Source: Xanthostigma xanthostigma (Eukaryota > Arthropoda > Insecta > Raphidioptera > Raphidiidae). Taken from it: a stretch of DNA of 64,000 nucleotides. Below are positions 47,426-58,694 of the stretch, one piece after another. The position numbers and the translations under genes are program-made. The stretch is from NCBI GenBank assembly GCA_963575645.1, contig OY754464.1:62160948-62224947 (forward strand), written 5' to 3'. Position 1 is the first letter of the stretch, and the number at the start of each line of letters is the position of its first letter. Under the pieces are notes generated by a model. The model worked only from the letters and a program-made list of their open reading frames with translations, ran no database searches and had not been told where the DNA came from.

Positions 47426-48438
47426 ATATTTTTCTTTTTTTTTCTTTTTCTTTTGTTTTATTTTATTCCACTTGATATTAATTATATATTATATTATGTA
47501 TATTTCTTAATTTTTTTTATTTTTGCAAACTTAAAAAAATATTTTTTCAATTTTTAATTATTTATTTCTTTAAATTTTTAAATCTTTTTAAATTTATTAA
47601 AAATATTTTTTAATTGTTATTTTTTTATCATACAGTGGAAAACTTGCGGAATGTGCACTTTTGGTTTTGCCAACTATTGCATATTGTAATATGCTTTCTG
47701 TAACATAGCAAGTAGCAACCTGTAAAACCCCGCCTTATAATATGTGAGTCAGTTACTGGCATAATATAACGTGATATGATTGACTCAACTAACTCAGTGG
47801 CTCAGTTGACTCGAATAACATATTCAGAACTCGGCTCTTTTTGAACCGGTTCAGGGAGCCGACTCACATATGAGATCCAGATGCAAAGATGCAGATCACT
47901 AAAAAGACCCGTTTAGGTCATCTCTAATTGACACCCAAAATGGAAATCACGATCGACAGTTCGCTACAATTGATATAACTTAGTTCTTTTAAATCAACCT
48001 AATATTCTGGTTTTATTCGTACATAGGACAGTTATTTACAGCACGTTCGACGCTCTTTGTGTCTTGTTATAGAATAATGAGCAACTTCAGGCGCTACAAC
48101 TGGATGACCAACCAAATATGAGCGTATAAAATGTGCTGTCTGCACTCTTGTTTGCCATTTCCTTTCGAAGTTCCAGAAGGGAGACTCGCTTTTTTGACGC
48201 AGAGTTGATCAGTTATCTCTCGTTTCGATGGAGAACGAACCCCGATCACTGACTGCTACCTTAAAGATTAATGGCCGTTGTAGGCTGCTATCTCGTATCC
48301 AGTTTATTATTTTAAAGAGTTCCTAATTAACTGGGATATAAATTGATTTACCGACAAGTATTACTGTTTATGTAGCGCCTACAGGAAACAGTAATACTCG
48401 ACGTTTTCAAGAAAAATTTACGGCGCGGACCCGAGCTG
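47426..48438. other. Gene-free stretch left of the palindrome
   Basis: AT-rich to 47640, then unique-looking sequence; CTGGTTCAG-type pieces (GAACCGGTTCAGGGAGCCGACTC at 47851-47873 against GAACCGGTTAAAGAGCCGGCTC near 46216) echo each other about 1.6 kb apart. This suggests the TTAA MITE and SINE lie inside a larger repeat. No gene. Confidence 0.45.
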
Positions 48439-48477
48439 CGCCTTTTTTCAGTTTTAAATTTGTTTGGTGTTTTTATA

Positions 48478-48850
48478 TCTATACTAATATTATAAAGAGA
48501 AAAGATGTGTATTTTCGTTTGTAATGAACAAACTCAAAAGCTACTGGACCGATGTAAAAAATTCTATCACTAATAGAATGCTACATTATCCCTGAGTAAC
48601 ATGGGCTATATTGTTAATCGAGTTGAATTAGGCGTCCCTACGAAAACTCCAATATTGTAACTCAAGGTGTAAGAAATAGATAATATAAAACTCAAAATTT
48701 GTCCGTCCGACAAAAACTTTTGCACGGTAACTCCGATCATCATGTTTGGACACAACATTAATTTTGGTAAACTGAGATGAACGTGCGTACTCAAGCTCCC
48801 CCTCCCCATTCGTTCTATTGCACCCGGGTGAAATCGGGACAAACCGCTAG
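48478..48850 (+). mobile_element. Helitron (Lep1-like), left arm
   Basis: 373 bp, TCTATACTAATATTATAAAG to GACAAACCGCTAG, inserted between A and T. A subterminal hairpin is visible (CACCCGGGTGAAATCGGG). Mirrored at 56597-56969. Confidence 0.85.
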
Positions 48851-49063
48851 TTCTGTCGTAAAATAGTTCAGGACGTGTATTTTCTAATCCAGTGATGGCG
48901 AACCTATGTCCCGCGGGTCAGACACAGACCCGCGAAGGCTTTTTAAATGACCCACGAGTTTATTTCTGTAAACTCATTTTTCATAACATAAAAGAGAGAA
49001 CAGTCAATCACACTAAATAAATAAAGCAAGTTATTTGCAATTCTAAAAACAAAAAAATATAAT

Positions 49064-49134
49064 TGTATCGGCCAGTAATCGATCACAGGGCGCCCGCGTG
49101 GCAAACGAGCATTCTACCACTGAACCACCGTCGC
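49064..49134 (-). pseudogene. tRNA-Gly(GCC)-like pseudogene, left arm
   Basis: The reverse complement reads GGTGGTTCAGTGGTAGAATG (intact A-box/D-arm of eukaryotic tRNA-Gly), anticodon region TTTGCCACG (GCC) and a CCGATACA end that can partly pair with GCGACGG. The T-arm/B box is damaged (TGATCGATTAC instead of GGTTCGATTCC), so Pol III function is unlikely. 71 nt. Lies inside the hAT-like element. Confidence 0.75.
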
Positions 49135-49764
49135 TCTTAAAGACTTGCTGCTTAAACTGCATTACTAAGAGCTGTTACTGTTTTTCCGTAAGCTTCCTTA
49201 ATTTCAAAAGTATATTAAAGAATTCGATTTTTACCCCTTTCAAAAATTTTTTGACAAAAACCGAAATCTTTCGGAACTTTGGCAAAATCATCATGCTTAT
49301 AGAAAAATCACGCTGAATCCAATGAGCACAAACAAACGTCTATATGTCTTCTGATTCAGAATTTATTTGCGTTTATAGTTTTCAGAAAATCATATAAAAT
49401 CTTCGAATGGCCGTAGTTTCCAAACTAAAAGAGATACTGACGTTTGCTTATGCTCATTAAATACAGCGTAATTTTTTCTGTAAGCATTCTCGATTTCAAA
49501 AGTATATTAAAGAATTCGATTTCTGAATTTTTTCAAGGCATTACCTCTTTAAAAAAGGCGATTTTTGACAAAAACCGAAATATTTCGAAACTTTGGCTAA
49601 ATCATCATGCTTATAGAAAAAAACACGCTGAATTCATCGAGGTCGTAAAACGTCATGTGTCGTCCAAAAAAAGTTTCGAATTAAAAAAACATAGTATTTA
49701 ACCATCCCCCCTCTCCATTTACAAGTAACGCCACTGACTTAGTGACCCACGAGCTAGTACTAAC

Positions 49765-50015
49765 ATAAAATTCCAGCCAATTGGGCGACGGGACCATTCC
49801 AACTTCAAAAATGTTGACAATTGATTATAATATCTAAAGAAAATAAAATTTCTAATATCGCGTGAGGTGACGCGGGTAATGGCTAGTATGCAATATGATA
49901 TTTGCTAATCGTTGGCATGGCTTCCTAGATAATATGTTCCACGTCATGTAAATATTAATCAAAACATGCCGAACTTTTGTTTATTTCTGACATATCCATA
50001 AAACAAAAGAGCGGC
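49765..50015. repeat. Repeat also present inverted at about 52025-52275
   Basis: CCAGCCAATTGGGCGACG, CCATTCCAACTTCAAAAATG, GACGCGGGTAATGGCTAGTA, CATGTAAATATTAATCAAA and CATGCCGAAC appear here forward and at 52025-52275 as complements, with small differences (for example GTGAGGTGACG versus GTAAGGTGACG). An older, diverged inverted pair nested in each arm of the perfect palindrome. Confidence 0.75.
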
Positions 50016-51123
50016 TTATTTTTTTTATTTTCAAAATATTTCCAAAACTATAAAGTTTAGAAAAAAAATTTTTTTGACGAAACTTTCTTGAAAAAATAAT
50101 AAATAAATAATCAAATAATAAACCGTTATGAAAAGTATACCATTATTATATAAAAAAAACACCGTTATAGCAAATATCTCTTCTGCGCATGCGCCGATTT
50201 TCTCCCCCAAAAAATAGGGCTCTTCATATTTGCATACCAAACATCCTCCCAAAATTTGGTTTCGATCCGCTCATCCGTTTGACCTGTATCGTGTTCACAG
50301 ACTAACAGACGCACAGAGATTTTTCAAAAATATGTTTTTTGGATTCAGGGGACCTCAAAACGGAAAGATATTGTAAAATTTTTGAAAAGTGATTTTTGAC
50401 CTAAACTAGTACCATTCCCCACTTGTGGGTTGGAATGGTAAAAGAATTAACAAAATTTGACCCACTTCCCAAAAAGGTTCGCCATCACTTGTTCTAGTCA
50501 TAATTTCTAAATCATAAAGACATCTTATTATAAATGTTCTAAAATTTCGGTTTTTTTTATCGAGTGTTAACCCCTCTTAAAATCCACAAAGTTGTTGAAA
50601 AGCTGTTCATCAAAGTGGTTTCAAGTAAACAGGTAACGCATACAATAACTGTCATATAATATACACAACAATCATATTATTTGATCAAACGTTATGAAGG
50701 TCGGCTGTCACTGACCGCTGGCGCTTTGGCGGTTTTCCAAACTGTAGTTCCTGGCTATTCACAGGAATAGTTAGCTTTAAACTAAGAACAGGTTAACTTA
50801 CGTGTATCTTCCATTTTCTCTTTGAGTTGAGTTATCTTATTGTGTTCATCTCAGCTTGTTTATTTACACACTTTCCTTTATCATTACAAAATAACTAAAG
50901 ACCAAATAAACAACTGTTTTTCTAAGTAAGTCTCAACATTTAAATCTTTTTATAGGTCACTAAATTTTCTATGTTTTTTTTACTCGGTGTAGAAGGTACT
51001 TACAGCGCGTGTCAAAAAATCTAAAATATTTAGATGCTGCAAAAACTATAAAGACATACCATGTTGACAAAATAATGATTTGTATAAGTGTGTGGCATTT
51101 TGTAACACTTTTAAAGAATAAGA

Positions 51124-51462
51124 TCTATATACAATAATAACAGAAATACCATCCACTGATTCACTGACTCATCACGATACCTCCACAATTATACGCCCGA
51201 TTGACTGAAATTGGGTTACTCCTTTCTCGACGTAGAATCCAACTAAAAACGGATTTTATGCAAATCCTATCCAAAACGGATTTTTCACCTACCATCACAT
51301 ATACTATATGGGTGTGAGTTGTTACGTGGGTGGGTGTGGATGGTTGCGTATAAATGTGAAGGTGAATATAACATATTACCCTTCTCCAGAAAAAGAGAGG
51401 GAGACCATGCATTACGAAATCTTACAGTTTTGTACCCGGATGACGCCGGGACGGACCGCTAG
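51124..51462 (+). mobile_element. Helitron, left arm
   Basis: 339 bp: TC start (TCTATATACAATAATAAC) after A; CTAG end at 51459-51462 before T; strong subterminal hairpin CCCGGATGACGCCGGG at 51435-51450. The frame 51161-51412 is not a known protein. Mirrored at 53985-54323. Confidence 0.75.
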
Positions 51463-52645
51463 TGCGTAATAAAATAACGAAAATGAACGTTTAAATCAGT
51501 TTCCAATACACTGGCATTGAAATGAAATGAAATAATTTGTGCAAGGAGTTTCGTTTTGAAGTTAATAATTCGAAAACAAACAAAAATCGCATAACAACAT
51601 TTGAGTTTTATTAAATTATATTTCCGTGTAGATTACACCCCTGGTGTTTGGTACGTTCTTTCCGACTCACCTGTGTAATTACTGTAAAAAATAAAATCAG
51701 ACTAGATTTGAATTCTGTACAAGCAACCTGTTTCATTTTATGTCGCATAATTTTTTTAATATAATCTTTATGTATTAATTAGTGTATTTTCCATATTGGC
51801 ACATGCACTATTGGCGTCTGTCGGATGGCGGGAGGTTTCATAGCATTCTGTGGTCTAAATAGCAGTCTTACGTTTACATGGACTTAAAATCTAATAAGAT
51901 ATTGGTTTTACTCACATGGATAGCAGACCCTTCTCTAGACAACACAATAATTTTAAATATCACAATAAGACAATCGTTTTAATATAAACACTTTTAAATT
52001 GAATACACAGAACGATTTTTAGGTTATAGAGTACGCTCTTTTATTTTATGGATCTATCAGAAATAAACTAGTTCGGCATGCTTTGATTAATATTTACATG
52101 ACGTGGAACATATTATTTAGGTAACCATGGCAACGAGTAGCAAATATCATATTGAATACTAGCCATTACCCGCGTCACCTTACACGATATCAGTAATTTT
52201 ATTTTCTTTATTATAATCAAATGTCAACATTTTTGAAGTTGGAATGGTCTCGTCGCCCAATTGGCTGGAATTTTTTTTTTGGAACGTCAAAATTTAGCGT
52301 TTCCTATGACAAAAAAAGCCAAAATTTGGGCACATCGAGTTATCGTACTGGATCCCGATTTTTATAGTAATTTATGAACATTAGACGATGTATTATTATA
52401 GATAATTAAAAGTGTTTTTTTTTTTTTTTCTGAAGATGTGTGTCTATTTTTATATGTTATATCCACTCCACATAGTATGTAAAGCATATGCAAATATACA
52501 AGAGGATATCATCTTTTGAGGTGGCCTGAATACATTTCAAAACGATAACATAACTCAATGGACTGAGTCGAAAATGCGAACAGACAACAATCTGGTTCAG
52601 GACAAACCCTACACCAAGCTGTCTTTACTTGAAAAGTTATTAATA

Positions 52646-52801
52646 GGTTCGTTCCAAGCAGCCAGCGAACGGTTTCGAAACCGTCACCCGCATGCGCAGT
52701 AGGTAAAACGAAGCTGTTAGTGACGATTTTAGAACACGTTTTACCTACTGCGCATGCGGGTGACGGTTTCGAAACCGTTCGCTGGCTGCTTGGAACGAAC
52801 C
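52646..52801. mobile_element. Hairpin MITE (family H) at palindrome centre
   Basis: 65-bp perfect inverted repeats (GGTTCGTTCCAAGCAGCCAG ... ) around the 26-nt spacer 52711-52736. TA at both sides. Here both halves are identical to the left half of the 57222 copy. The spacer reads AAGCTGTTAGTGACG..., the complement of that in 41307-41462 and 57222-57368. Confidence 0.92.
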
Positions 52802-53984
52802 TATTAATAACTTTTCAAGTAAAGACAGCTTGGTGTAGGGTTTGTCCTGAACCAGATTGTTGTCTGTTCGCATTTTCGACTCAGTCCATTGAGTTATGTT
52901 ATCGTTTTGAAATGTATTCAGGCCACCTCAAAAGATGATATCCTCTTGTATATTTGCATATGCTTTACATACTATGTGGAGTGGATATAACATATAAAAA
53001 TAGACACACATCTTCAGAAAAAAAAAAAAAAACACTTTTAATTATCTATAATAATACATCGTCTAATGTTCATAAATTACTATAAAAATCGGGATCCAGT
53101 ACGATAACTCGATGTGCCCAAATTTTGGCTTTTTTTGTCATAGGAAACGCTAAATTTTGACGTTCCAAAAAAAAAATTCCAGCCAATTGGGCGACGAGAC
53201 CATTCCAACTTCAAAAATGTTGACATTTGATTATAATAAAGAAAATAAAATTACTGATATCGTGTAAGGTGACGCGGGTAATGGCTAGTATTCAATATGA
53301 TATTTGCTACTCGTTGCCATGGTTACCTAAATAATATGTTCCACGTCATGTAAATATTAATCAAAGCATGCCGAACTAGTTTATTTCTGATAGATCCATA
53401 AAATAAAAGAGCGTACTCTATAACCTAAAAATCGTTCTGTGTATTCAATTTAAAAGTGTTTATATTAAAACGATTGTCTTATTGTGATATTTAAAATTAT
53501 TGTGTTGTCTAGAGAAGGGTCTGCTATCCATGTGAGTAAAACCAATATCTTATTAGATTTTAAGTCCATGTAAACGTAAGACTGCTATTTAGACCACAGA
53601 ATGCTATGAAACCTCCCGCCATCCGACAGACGCCAATAGTGCATGTGCCAATATGGAAAATACACTAATTAATACATAAAGATTATATTAAAAAAATTAT
53701 GCGACATAAAATGAAACAGGTTGCTTGTACAGAATTCAAATCTAGTCTGATTTTATTTTTTACAGTAATTACACAGGTGAGTCGGAAAGAACGTACCAAA
53801 CACCAGGGGTGTAATCTACACGGAAATATAATTTAATAAAACTCAAATGTTGTTATGCGATTTTTGTTTGTTTTCGAATTATTAACTTCAAAACGAAACT
53901 CCTTGCACAAATTATTTCATTTCATTTCAATGCCAGTGTATTGGAAACTGATTTAAACGTTCATTTTCGTTATTTTATTACGCA

Positions 53985-54323
53985 CTAGCGGTCCGTCCCG
54001 GCGTCATCCGGGTACAAAACTGTAAGATTTCGTAATGCATGGTCTCCCTCTCTTTTTCTGGAGAAGGGTAATATGTTATATTCACCTTCACATTTATACG
54101 CAACCATCCACACCCACCCACGTAACAACTCACACCCATATAGTATATGTGATGGTAGGTGAAAAATCCGTTTTGGATAGGATTTGCATAAAATCCGTTT
54201 TTAGTTGGATTCTACGTCGAGAAAGGAGTAACCCAATTTCAGTCAATCGGGCGTATAATTGTGGAGGTATCGTGATGAGTCAGTGAATCAGTGGATGGTA
54301 TTTCTGTTATTATTGTATATAGA
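53985..54323 (-). mobile_element. Helitron, right arm (mirror of 51124-51462)
   Basis: Exact reverse complement of the left-arm element, with CTAGCGGTCCGTCCCGGCG at its left end. Confidence 0.75.
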
Positions 54324-54955
54324 TCTTATTCTTTAAAAGTGTTACAAAATGCCACACACTTATACAAATCATTATTTTGTCAACATGGTATGTCTTTATA
54401 GTTTTTGCAGCATCTAAATATTTTAGATTTTTTGACACGCGCTGTAAGTACCTTCTACACCGAGTAAAAAAAACATAGAAAATTTAGTGACCTATAAAAA
54501 GATTTAAATGTTGAGACTTACTTAGAAAAACAGTTGTTTATTTGGTCTTTAGTTATTTTGTAATGATAAAGGAAAGTGTGTAAATAAACAAGCTGAGATG
54601 AACACAATAAGATAACTCAACTCAAAGAGAAAATGGAAGATACACGTAAGTTAACCTGTTCTTAGTTTAAAGCTAACTATTCCTGTGAATAGCCAGGAAC
54701 TACAGTTTGGAAAACCGCCAAAGCGCCAGCGGTCAGTGACAGCCGACCTTCATAACGTTTGATCAAATAATATGATTGTTGTGTATATTATATGACAGTT
54801 ATTGTATGCGTTACCTGTTTACTTGAAACCACTTTGATGAACAGCTTTTCAACAACTTTGTGGATTTTAAGAGGGGTTAACACTCGATAAAAAAAACCGA
54901 AATTTTAGAACATTTATAATAAGATGTCTTTATGATTTAGAAATTATGACTAGAA

Positions 54956-56557
54956 CAAGTGATGGCGAACCTTTTTGGGAAGTGGGTCAAATTTTGTTAA
55001 TTCTTTTACCATTCCAACCCACAAGTGGGGAATGGTACTAGTTTAGGTCAAAAATCACTTTTCAAAAATTTTACAATATCTTTCCGTTTTGAGGTCCCCT
55101 GAATCCAAAAAACATATTTTTGAAAAATCTCTGTGCGTCTGTTAGTCTGTGAACACGATACAGGTCAAACGGATGAGCGGATCGAAACCAAATTTTGGGA
55201 GGATGTTTGGTATGCAAATATGAAGAGCCCTATTTTTTGGGGGAGAAAATCGGCGCATGCGCAGAAGAGATATTTGCTATAACGGTGTTTTTTTTATATA
55301 ATAATGGTATACTTTTCATAACGGTTTATTATTTGATTATTTATTTATTATTTTTTCAAGAAAGTTTCGTCAAAAAAATTTTTTTTCTAAACTTTATAGT
55401 TTTGGAAATATTTTGAAAATAAAAAAAATAAGCCGCTCTTTTGTTTTATGGATATGTCAGAAATAAACAAAAGTTCGGCATGTTTTGATTAATATTTACA
55501 TGACGTGGAACATATTATCTAGGAAGCCATGCCAACGATTAGCAAATATCATATTGCATACTAGCCATTACCCGCGTCACCTCACGCGATATTAGAAATT
55601 TTATTTTCTTTAGATATTATAATCAATTGTCAACATTTTTGAAGTTGGAATGGTCCCGTCGCCCAATTGGCTGGAATTTTATGTTAGTACTAGCTCGTGG
55701 GTCACTAAGTCAGTGGCGTTACTTGTAAATGGAGAGGGGGGATGGTTAAATACTATGTTTTTTTAATTCGAAACTTTTTTTGGACGACACATGACGTTTT
55801 ACGACCTCGATGAATTCAGCGTGTTTTTTTCTATAAGCATGATGATTTAGCCAAAGTTTCGAAATATTTCGGTTTTTGTCAAAAATCGCCTTTTTTAAAG
55901 AGGTAATGCCTTGAAAAAATTCAGAAATCGAATTCTTTAATATACTTTTGAAATCGAGAATGCTTACAGAAAAAATTACGCTGTATTTAATGAGCATAAG
56001 CAAACGTCAGTATCTCTTTTAGTTTGGAAACTACGGCCATTCGAAGATTTTATATGATTTTCTGAAAACTATAAACGCAAATAAATTCTGAATCAGAAGA
56101 CATATAGACGTTTGTTTGTGCTCATTGGATTCAGCGTGATTTTTCTATAAGCATGATGATTTTGCCAAAGTTCCGAAAGATTTCGGTTTTTGTCAAAAAA
56201 TTTTTGAAAGGGGTAAAAATCGAATTCTTTAATATACTTTTGAAATTAAGGAAGCTTACGGAAAAACAGTAACAGCTCTTAGTAATGCAGTTTAAGCAGC
56301 AAGTCTTTAAGAGCGACGGTGGTTCAGTGGTAGAATGCTCGTTTGCCACGCGGGCGCCCTGTGATCGATTACTGGCCGATACAATTATATTTTTTTGTTT
56401 TTAGAATTGCAAATAACTTGCTTTATTTATTTAGTGTGATTGACTGTTCTCTCTTTTATGTTATGAAAAATGAGTTTACAGAAATAAACTCGTGGGTCAT
56501 TTAAAAAGCCTTCGCGGGTCTGTGTCTGACCCGCGGGACATAGGTTCGCCATCACTG
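54956..56557. mobile_element. hAT-like element, right arm (mirror of 48890-50491)
   Basis: CAAGTGATGGCGAACC starts at 54956 and GGTTCGCCATCACTG ends at 56557. Flanks GACTAGAA and GATTAGAA give the same 7/8 target duplication. Confidence 0.75.
56313..56383 (+). pseudogene. tRNA-Gly(GCC)-like pseudogene, right arm
   Basis: Plus-strand mirror of 49064-49134. A box TGGTTCAGTGG intact, anticodon GCC, B box degraded to TGATCGATTAC. Confidence 0.75.
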
Positions 56558-56596
56558 GATTAGAAAATACACGTCCTGAACTATTTTACGACAGAA

Positions 56597-56969
56597 CTAG
56601 CGGTTTGTCCCGATTTCACCCGGGTGCAATAGAACGAATGGGGAGGGGGAGCTTGAGTACGCACGTTCATCTCAGTTTACCAAAATTAATGTTGTGTCCA
56701 AACATGATGATCGGAGTTACCGTGCAAAAGTTTTTGTCGGACGGACAAATTTTGAGTTTTATATTATCTATTTCTTACACCTTGAGTTACAATATTGGAG
56801 TTTTCGTAGGGACGCCTAATTCAACTCGATTAACAATATAGCCCATGTTACTCAGGGATAATGTAGCATTCTATTAGTGATAGAATTTTTTACATCGGTC
56901 CAGTAGCTTTTGAGTTTGTTCATTACAAACGAAAATACACATCTTTTCTCTTTATAATATTAGTATAGA
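56597..56969 (-). mobile_element. Helitron (Lep1-like), right arm
   Basis: Mirror of 48478-48850: CTAGCGGTTTGTCCCG at its left end, CTTTATAATATTAGTATAGA at the right. Confidence 0.85.
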
Positions 56970-57008
56970 TATAAAAACACCAAACAAATTTAAAACTGAA
57001 AAAAGGCG

Positions 57009-57286
57009 AAGATGTGTGTCTATTTTTATATGTTATATCCACTCCACATAGTATGTAAAGCATATGCAAATATACAAGAGGATATCATCTTTTGAGGTGG
57101 CCTGAATACATTTCAAAACGATAACATAACTCAATGGACTGAGTCGAAAATGCGAACAGACAACAATCTGGTTCAGGACAAACCCTACACCAAGCTGTCT
57201 TTACTTGAAAAGTTATTAATAGGTTCGTTCCAAGCAGCCAGCGAACGGTTTCGAAACCGTCACCCGCATGCGCAGTAGGTAAAACG
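57009..57286 (+). repeat. Third (direct) copy of the inner 278 nt of the left arm
   Basis: Identical in the parts compared to 52433-52710, at a constant offset of 4576. It starts at AAGATGTGTGTC directly after the palindrome arm ends (AAAAAAGGCG). With the inverted copy at 52737-53014 the segment is present three times. Confidence 0.93.
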
Positions 57287-57368
57287 TGTTCTAAAATCGT
57301 CACTAACAGCTTCGTTTTACCTACTGCGCATGCGGGTGACACCGTTCGCTGGCTGCTTGGAACGAACT
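57222..57368. mobile_element. Hairpin MITE (family H), right copy
   Basis: 147 bp, TA on both sides (57220-57221, 57369-57370). The right repeat lacks 9 nt (GTGACACCG instead of GTGACGGTTTCGAAACCG). Spacer 57287-57312 reads TGTTCTAAAATCGTC..., opposite to the palindrome centre. The right flank (TTATTGTCTTCTG) is unique, so this is probably the original insertion. Confidence 0.9.
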
Positions 57369-57370
57369 TA

Positions 57371-57679
57371 TTGTCTTCTGTACCAATTCATACATTTAGA
57401 TATTAAGAAATCAACGGTTTAAAGTACCTATTTGACACTTTTCCAGCACGCGATACAATGATTCTATAAGCCGTATTGGTACATTTGCATGGTTTTATCA
57501 AATAAAATTACTTGTGAACACACTAATTTAAAAAAATAAATGTAAACAACGTAGCCATAATAAAATAGTCATCATACAAAAAAATATGTGATGTTTTAGT
57601 AAAATTGGTGTCACTCTGTTTTCAACATAACGGGTTTAAAAAATCATGTTTTTTCACGCAAGTATTATGTCATTAAATA
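57371..57679. other. Gene-free stretch
   Basis: AT-rich sequence without recognised features. Confidence 0.4.
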
Positions 57680-57689
57680 TTAATCATTT

Positions 57690-58126
57690 ATCTTTAAATA
57701 CTTGATATTAAATAGTGGGTAGTAAGGACAAGTTTTTTTGTGGAATATTATTTAATTTTATTGCCAACGTTTCGTCAAATAATTATTATAAACAATTTAT
57801 TATCAATCAATATTTAATTGGTATATTGATATATTGTTCTGCTAGTTGGGTTATATTGGATTTAATATTTATGACGTCTGTGGAGTAATTGTATATTTGG
57901 TAATTTTCAAATGTTTTATAAAAAAAAGAAGTTGAGGTTAGATTTTGAATGCATTCATTTATTGATGTTTATTTATGGACATGTTTATTATGTATATTTT
58001 GATGTTCTGTATTTTTATTGTATAGCCCTGAAGAAGTCAAGAATTATTTGACGAAACGTTGGCAATAAAATTAAATAATATTCCACAAAAAACTTGCCCT
58101 TACTACCCACTATTTAATATCAAGTG
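57690..58126. mobile_element. Foldback element with hammerhead-like motif
   Basis: Inverted arms: CTTGATATTAAATAGTGGGT, TTTTATTGCCAACGTTTCGTC on the left; GACGAAACGTTGGCAATAAAA, ACCCACTATTTAATATCAAG on the right. Flanked by a 10-bp repeat TTAATCATTT (57680-57689; 58127-58136). At 58028-58062 CTGAAGAAGTCAA..TTGACGAAACG forms a stem closed by CTGA-GA / GAAA, hammerhead-like; the other arm lacks the CTGAAGA half. Penelope-like by TSD and motif; inference. Confidence 0.55.
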
Positions 58127-58499
58127 TTAATCATTTTTGTTGAAAAATAGCCCGTGGCTGAACCTCACCTTTTAGTGCTTTAAAGATTATTTTTATGAGA
58201 TACTGCCGCAGCTATTGCGTTTTGATTAAAAAAATAATACCAACTAATCAGTACATAATTAGCAAAGATGTTGAACTTCAAGAATATTTTTTTTTTGTCT
58301 ATAATGTATATCTATGTAATGTAGGAACGATACATTTCACTACTTAACCAAATGAAACACTTCACTTTTAAACTACTAACATTCAGCGAATGAATTATTA
58401 CAACCCAATTTATGGCAAACACGAAAATTACTGAAAAATACTGTCTTTGAAGGTCAAATGCTAAACATAAAACGTTACGCAAGAAGTGTATGTTCTATT

Positions 58500-58690
58500 C
58501 ACAAAGTCTGTAACCAGGAGACCTAGCTTTCTATGCTTGCTGTGTTTCAAGACGGACTCTTTTCTGGCGCACGCGAGATGACGCTGTTATCACTACCTGG
58601 GAAAATTTCGGTTCTTTCCACCTATTTTTGCCATAGTTACCAAAGTTGTTTAACTTCGCAGACACTACACACAATATGTAAGCCATTTTA
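58500..58690. repeat. Dispersed repeat D
   Basis: Related to the private insertion in OR copy 2 intron 1 (37550-37850): CCTAGCTTTCTATG, TGACGCTGTTATC, AAAGTTGTTTAACTTC, ATGTAAGCCAT. Non-coding. Confidence 0.6.
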
Positions 58691-58694
58691 ATTC

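Larger units (their letters stand above)
48890..50491. mobile_element. hAT-like non-autonomous element, left arm
   Basis: 1.6 kb with short terminal repeats CAGTGATGGCGAACC (left) and GGTTCGCCATCACTTG (right), and 8-bp flanking duplications TTCTAATC (48882-48889) and TTCTAGTC (50492-50499), 7 of 8 matching. 8-bp TSDs and CAGTG-type ends are hAT features. No transposase. It contains a tRNA-Gly-like sequence and two direct copies of about 160 bp (see findings). A Helitron-like 3' end (GACGCGGGTAATGGCTAG, to 49886) lies inside. Mirrored at 54956-56557. Confidence 0.75.
48439..57008. repeat. 8.57-kb palindrome (arms 4,272 nt, spacer 26 nt)
   Basis: Left arm 48439-52710; right arm 52737-57008, its reverse complement. 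Every landmark mirrors at x to 105447-x: several translated frames of 72-83 aa are identical in both arms, and a 15-nt homopolymer (T-run at about 52415-52429, A-run at about 53018-53032) keeps its length. I found no mismatch in the parts I compared. Outside, similarity stops sharply (left CAGCTCGGG complement, right AAGATGTGTG). The centre is the hairpin MITE at 52646-52801. Confidence 0.95.

Noticed and set aside
49064-49134. Functional tRNA-Gly gene
   Set aside because: The B box/T-loop is mutated and T-stem pairing is poor; it lies inside a transposon.
51161-51412. Conserved 83-aa protein present twice in mirror image
   Set aside because: Identity follows from the palindrome, not from selection; the frame covers a non-autonomous Helitron.
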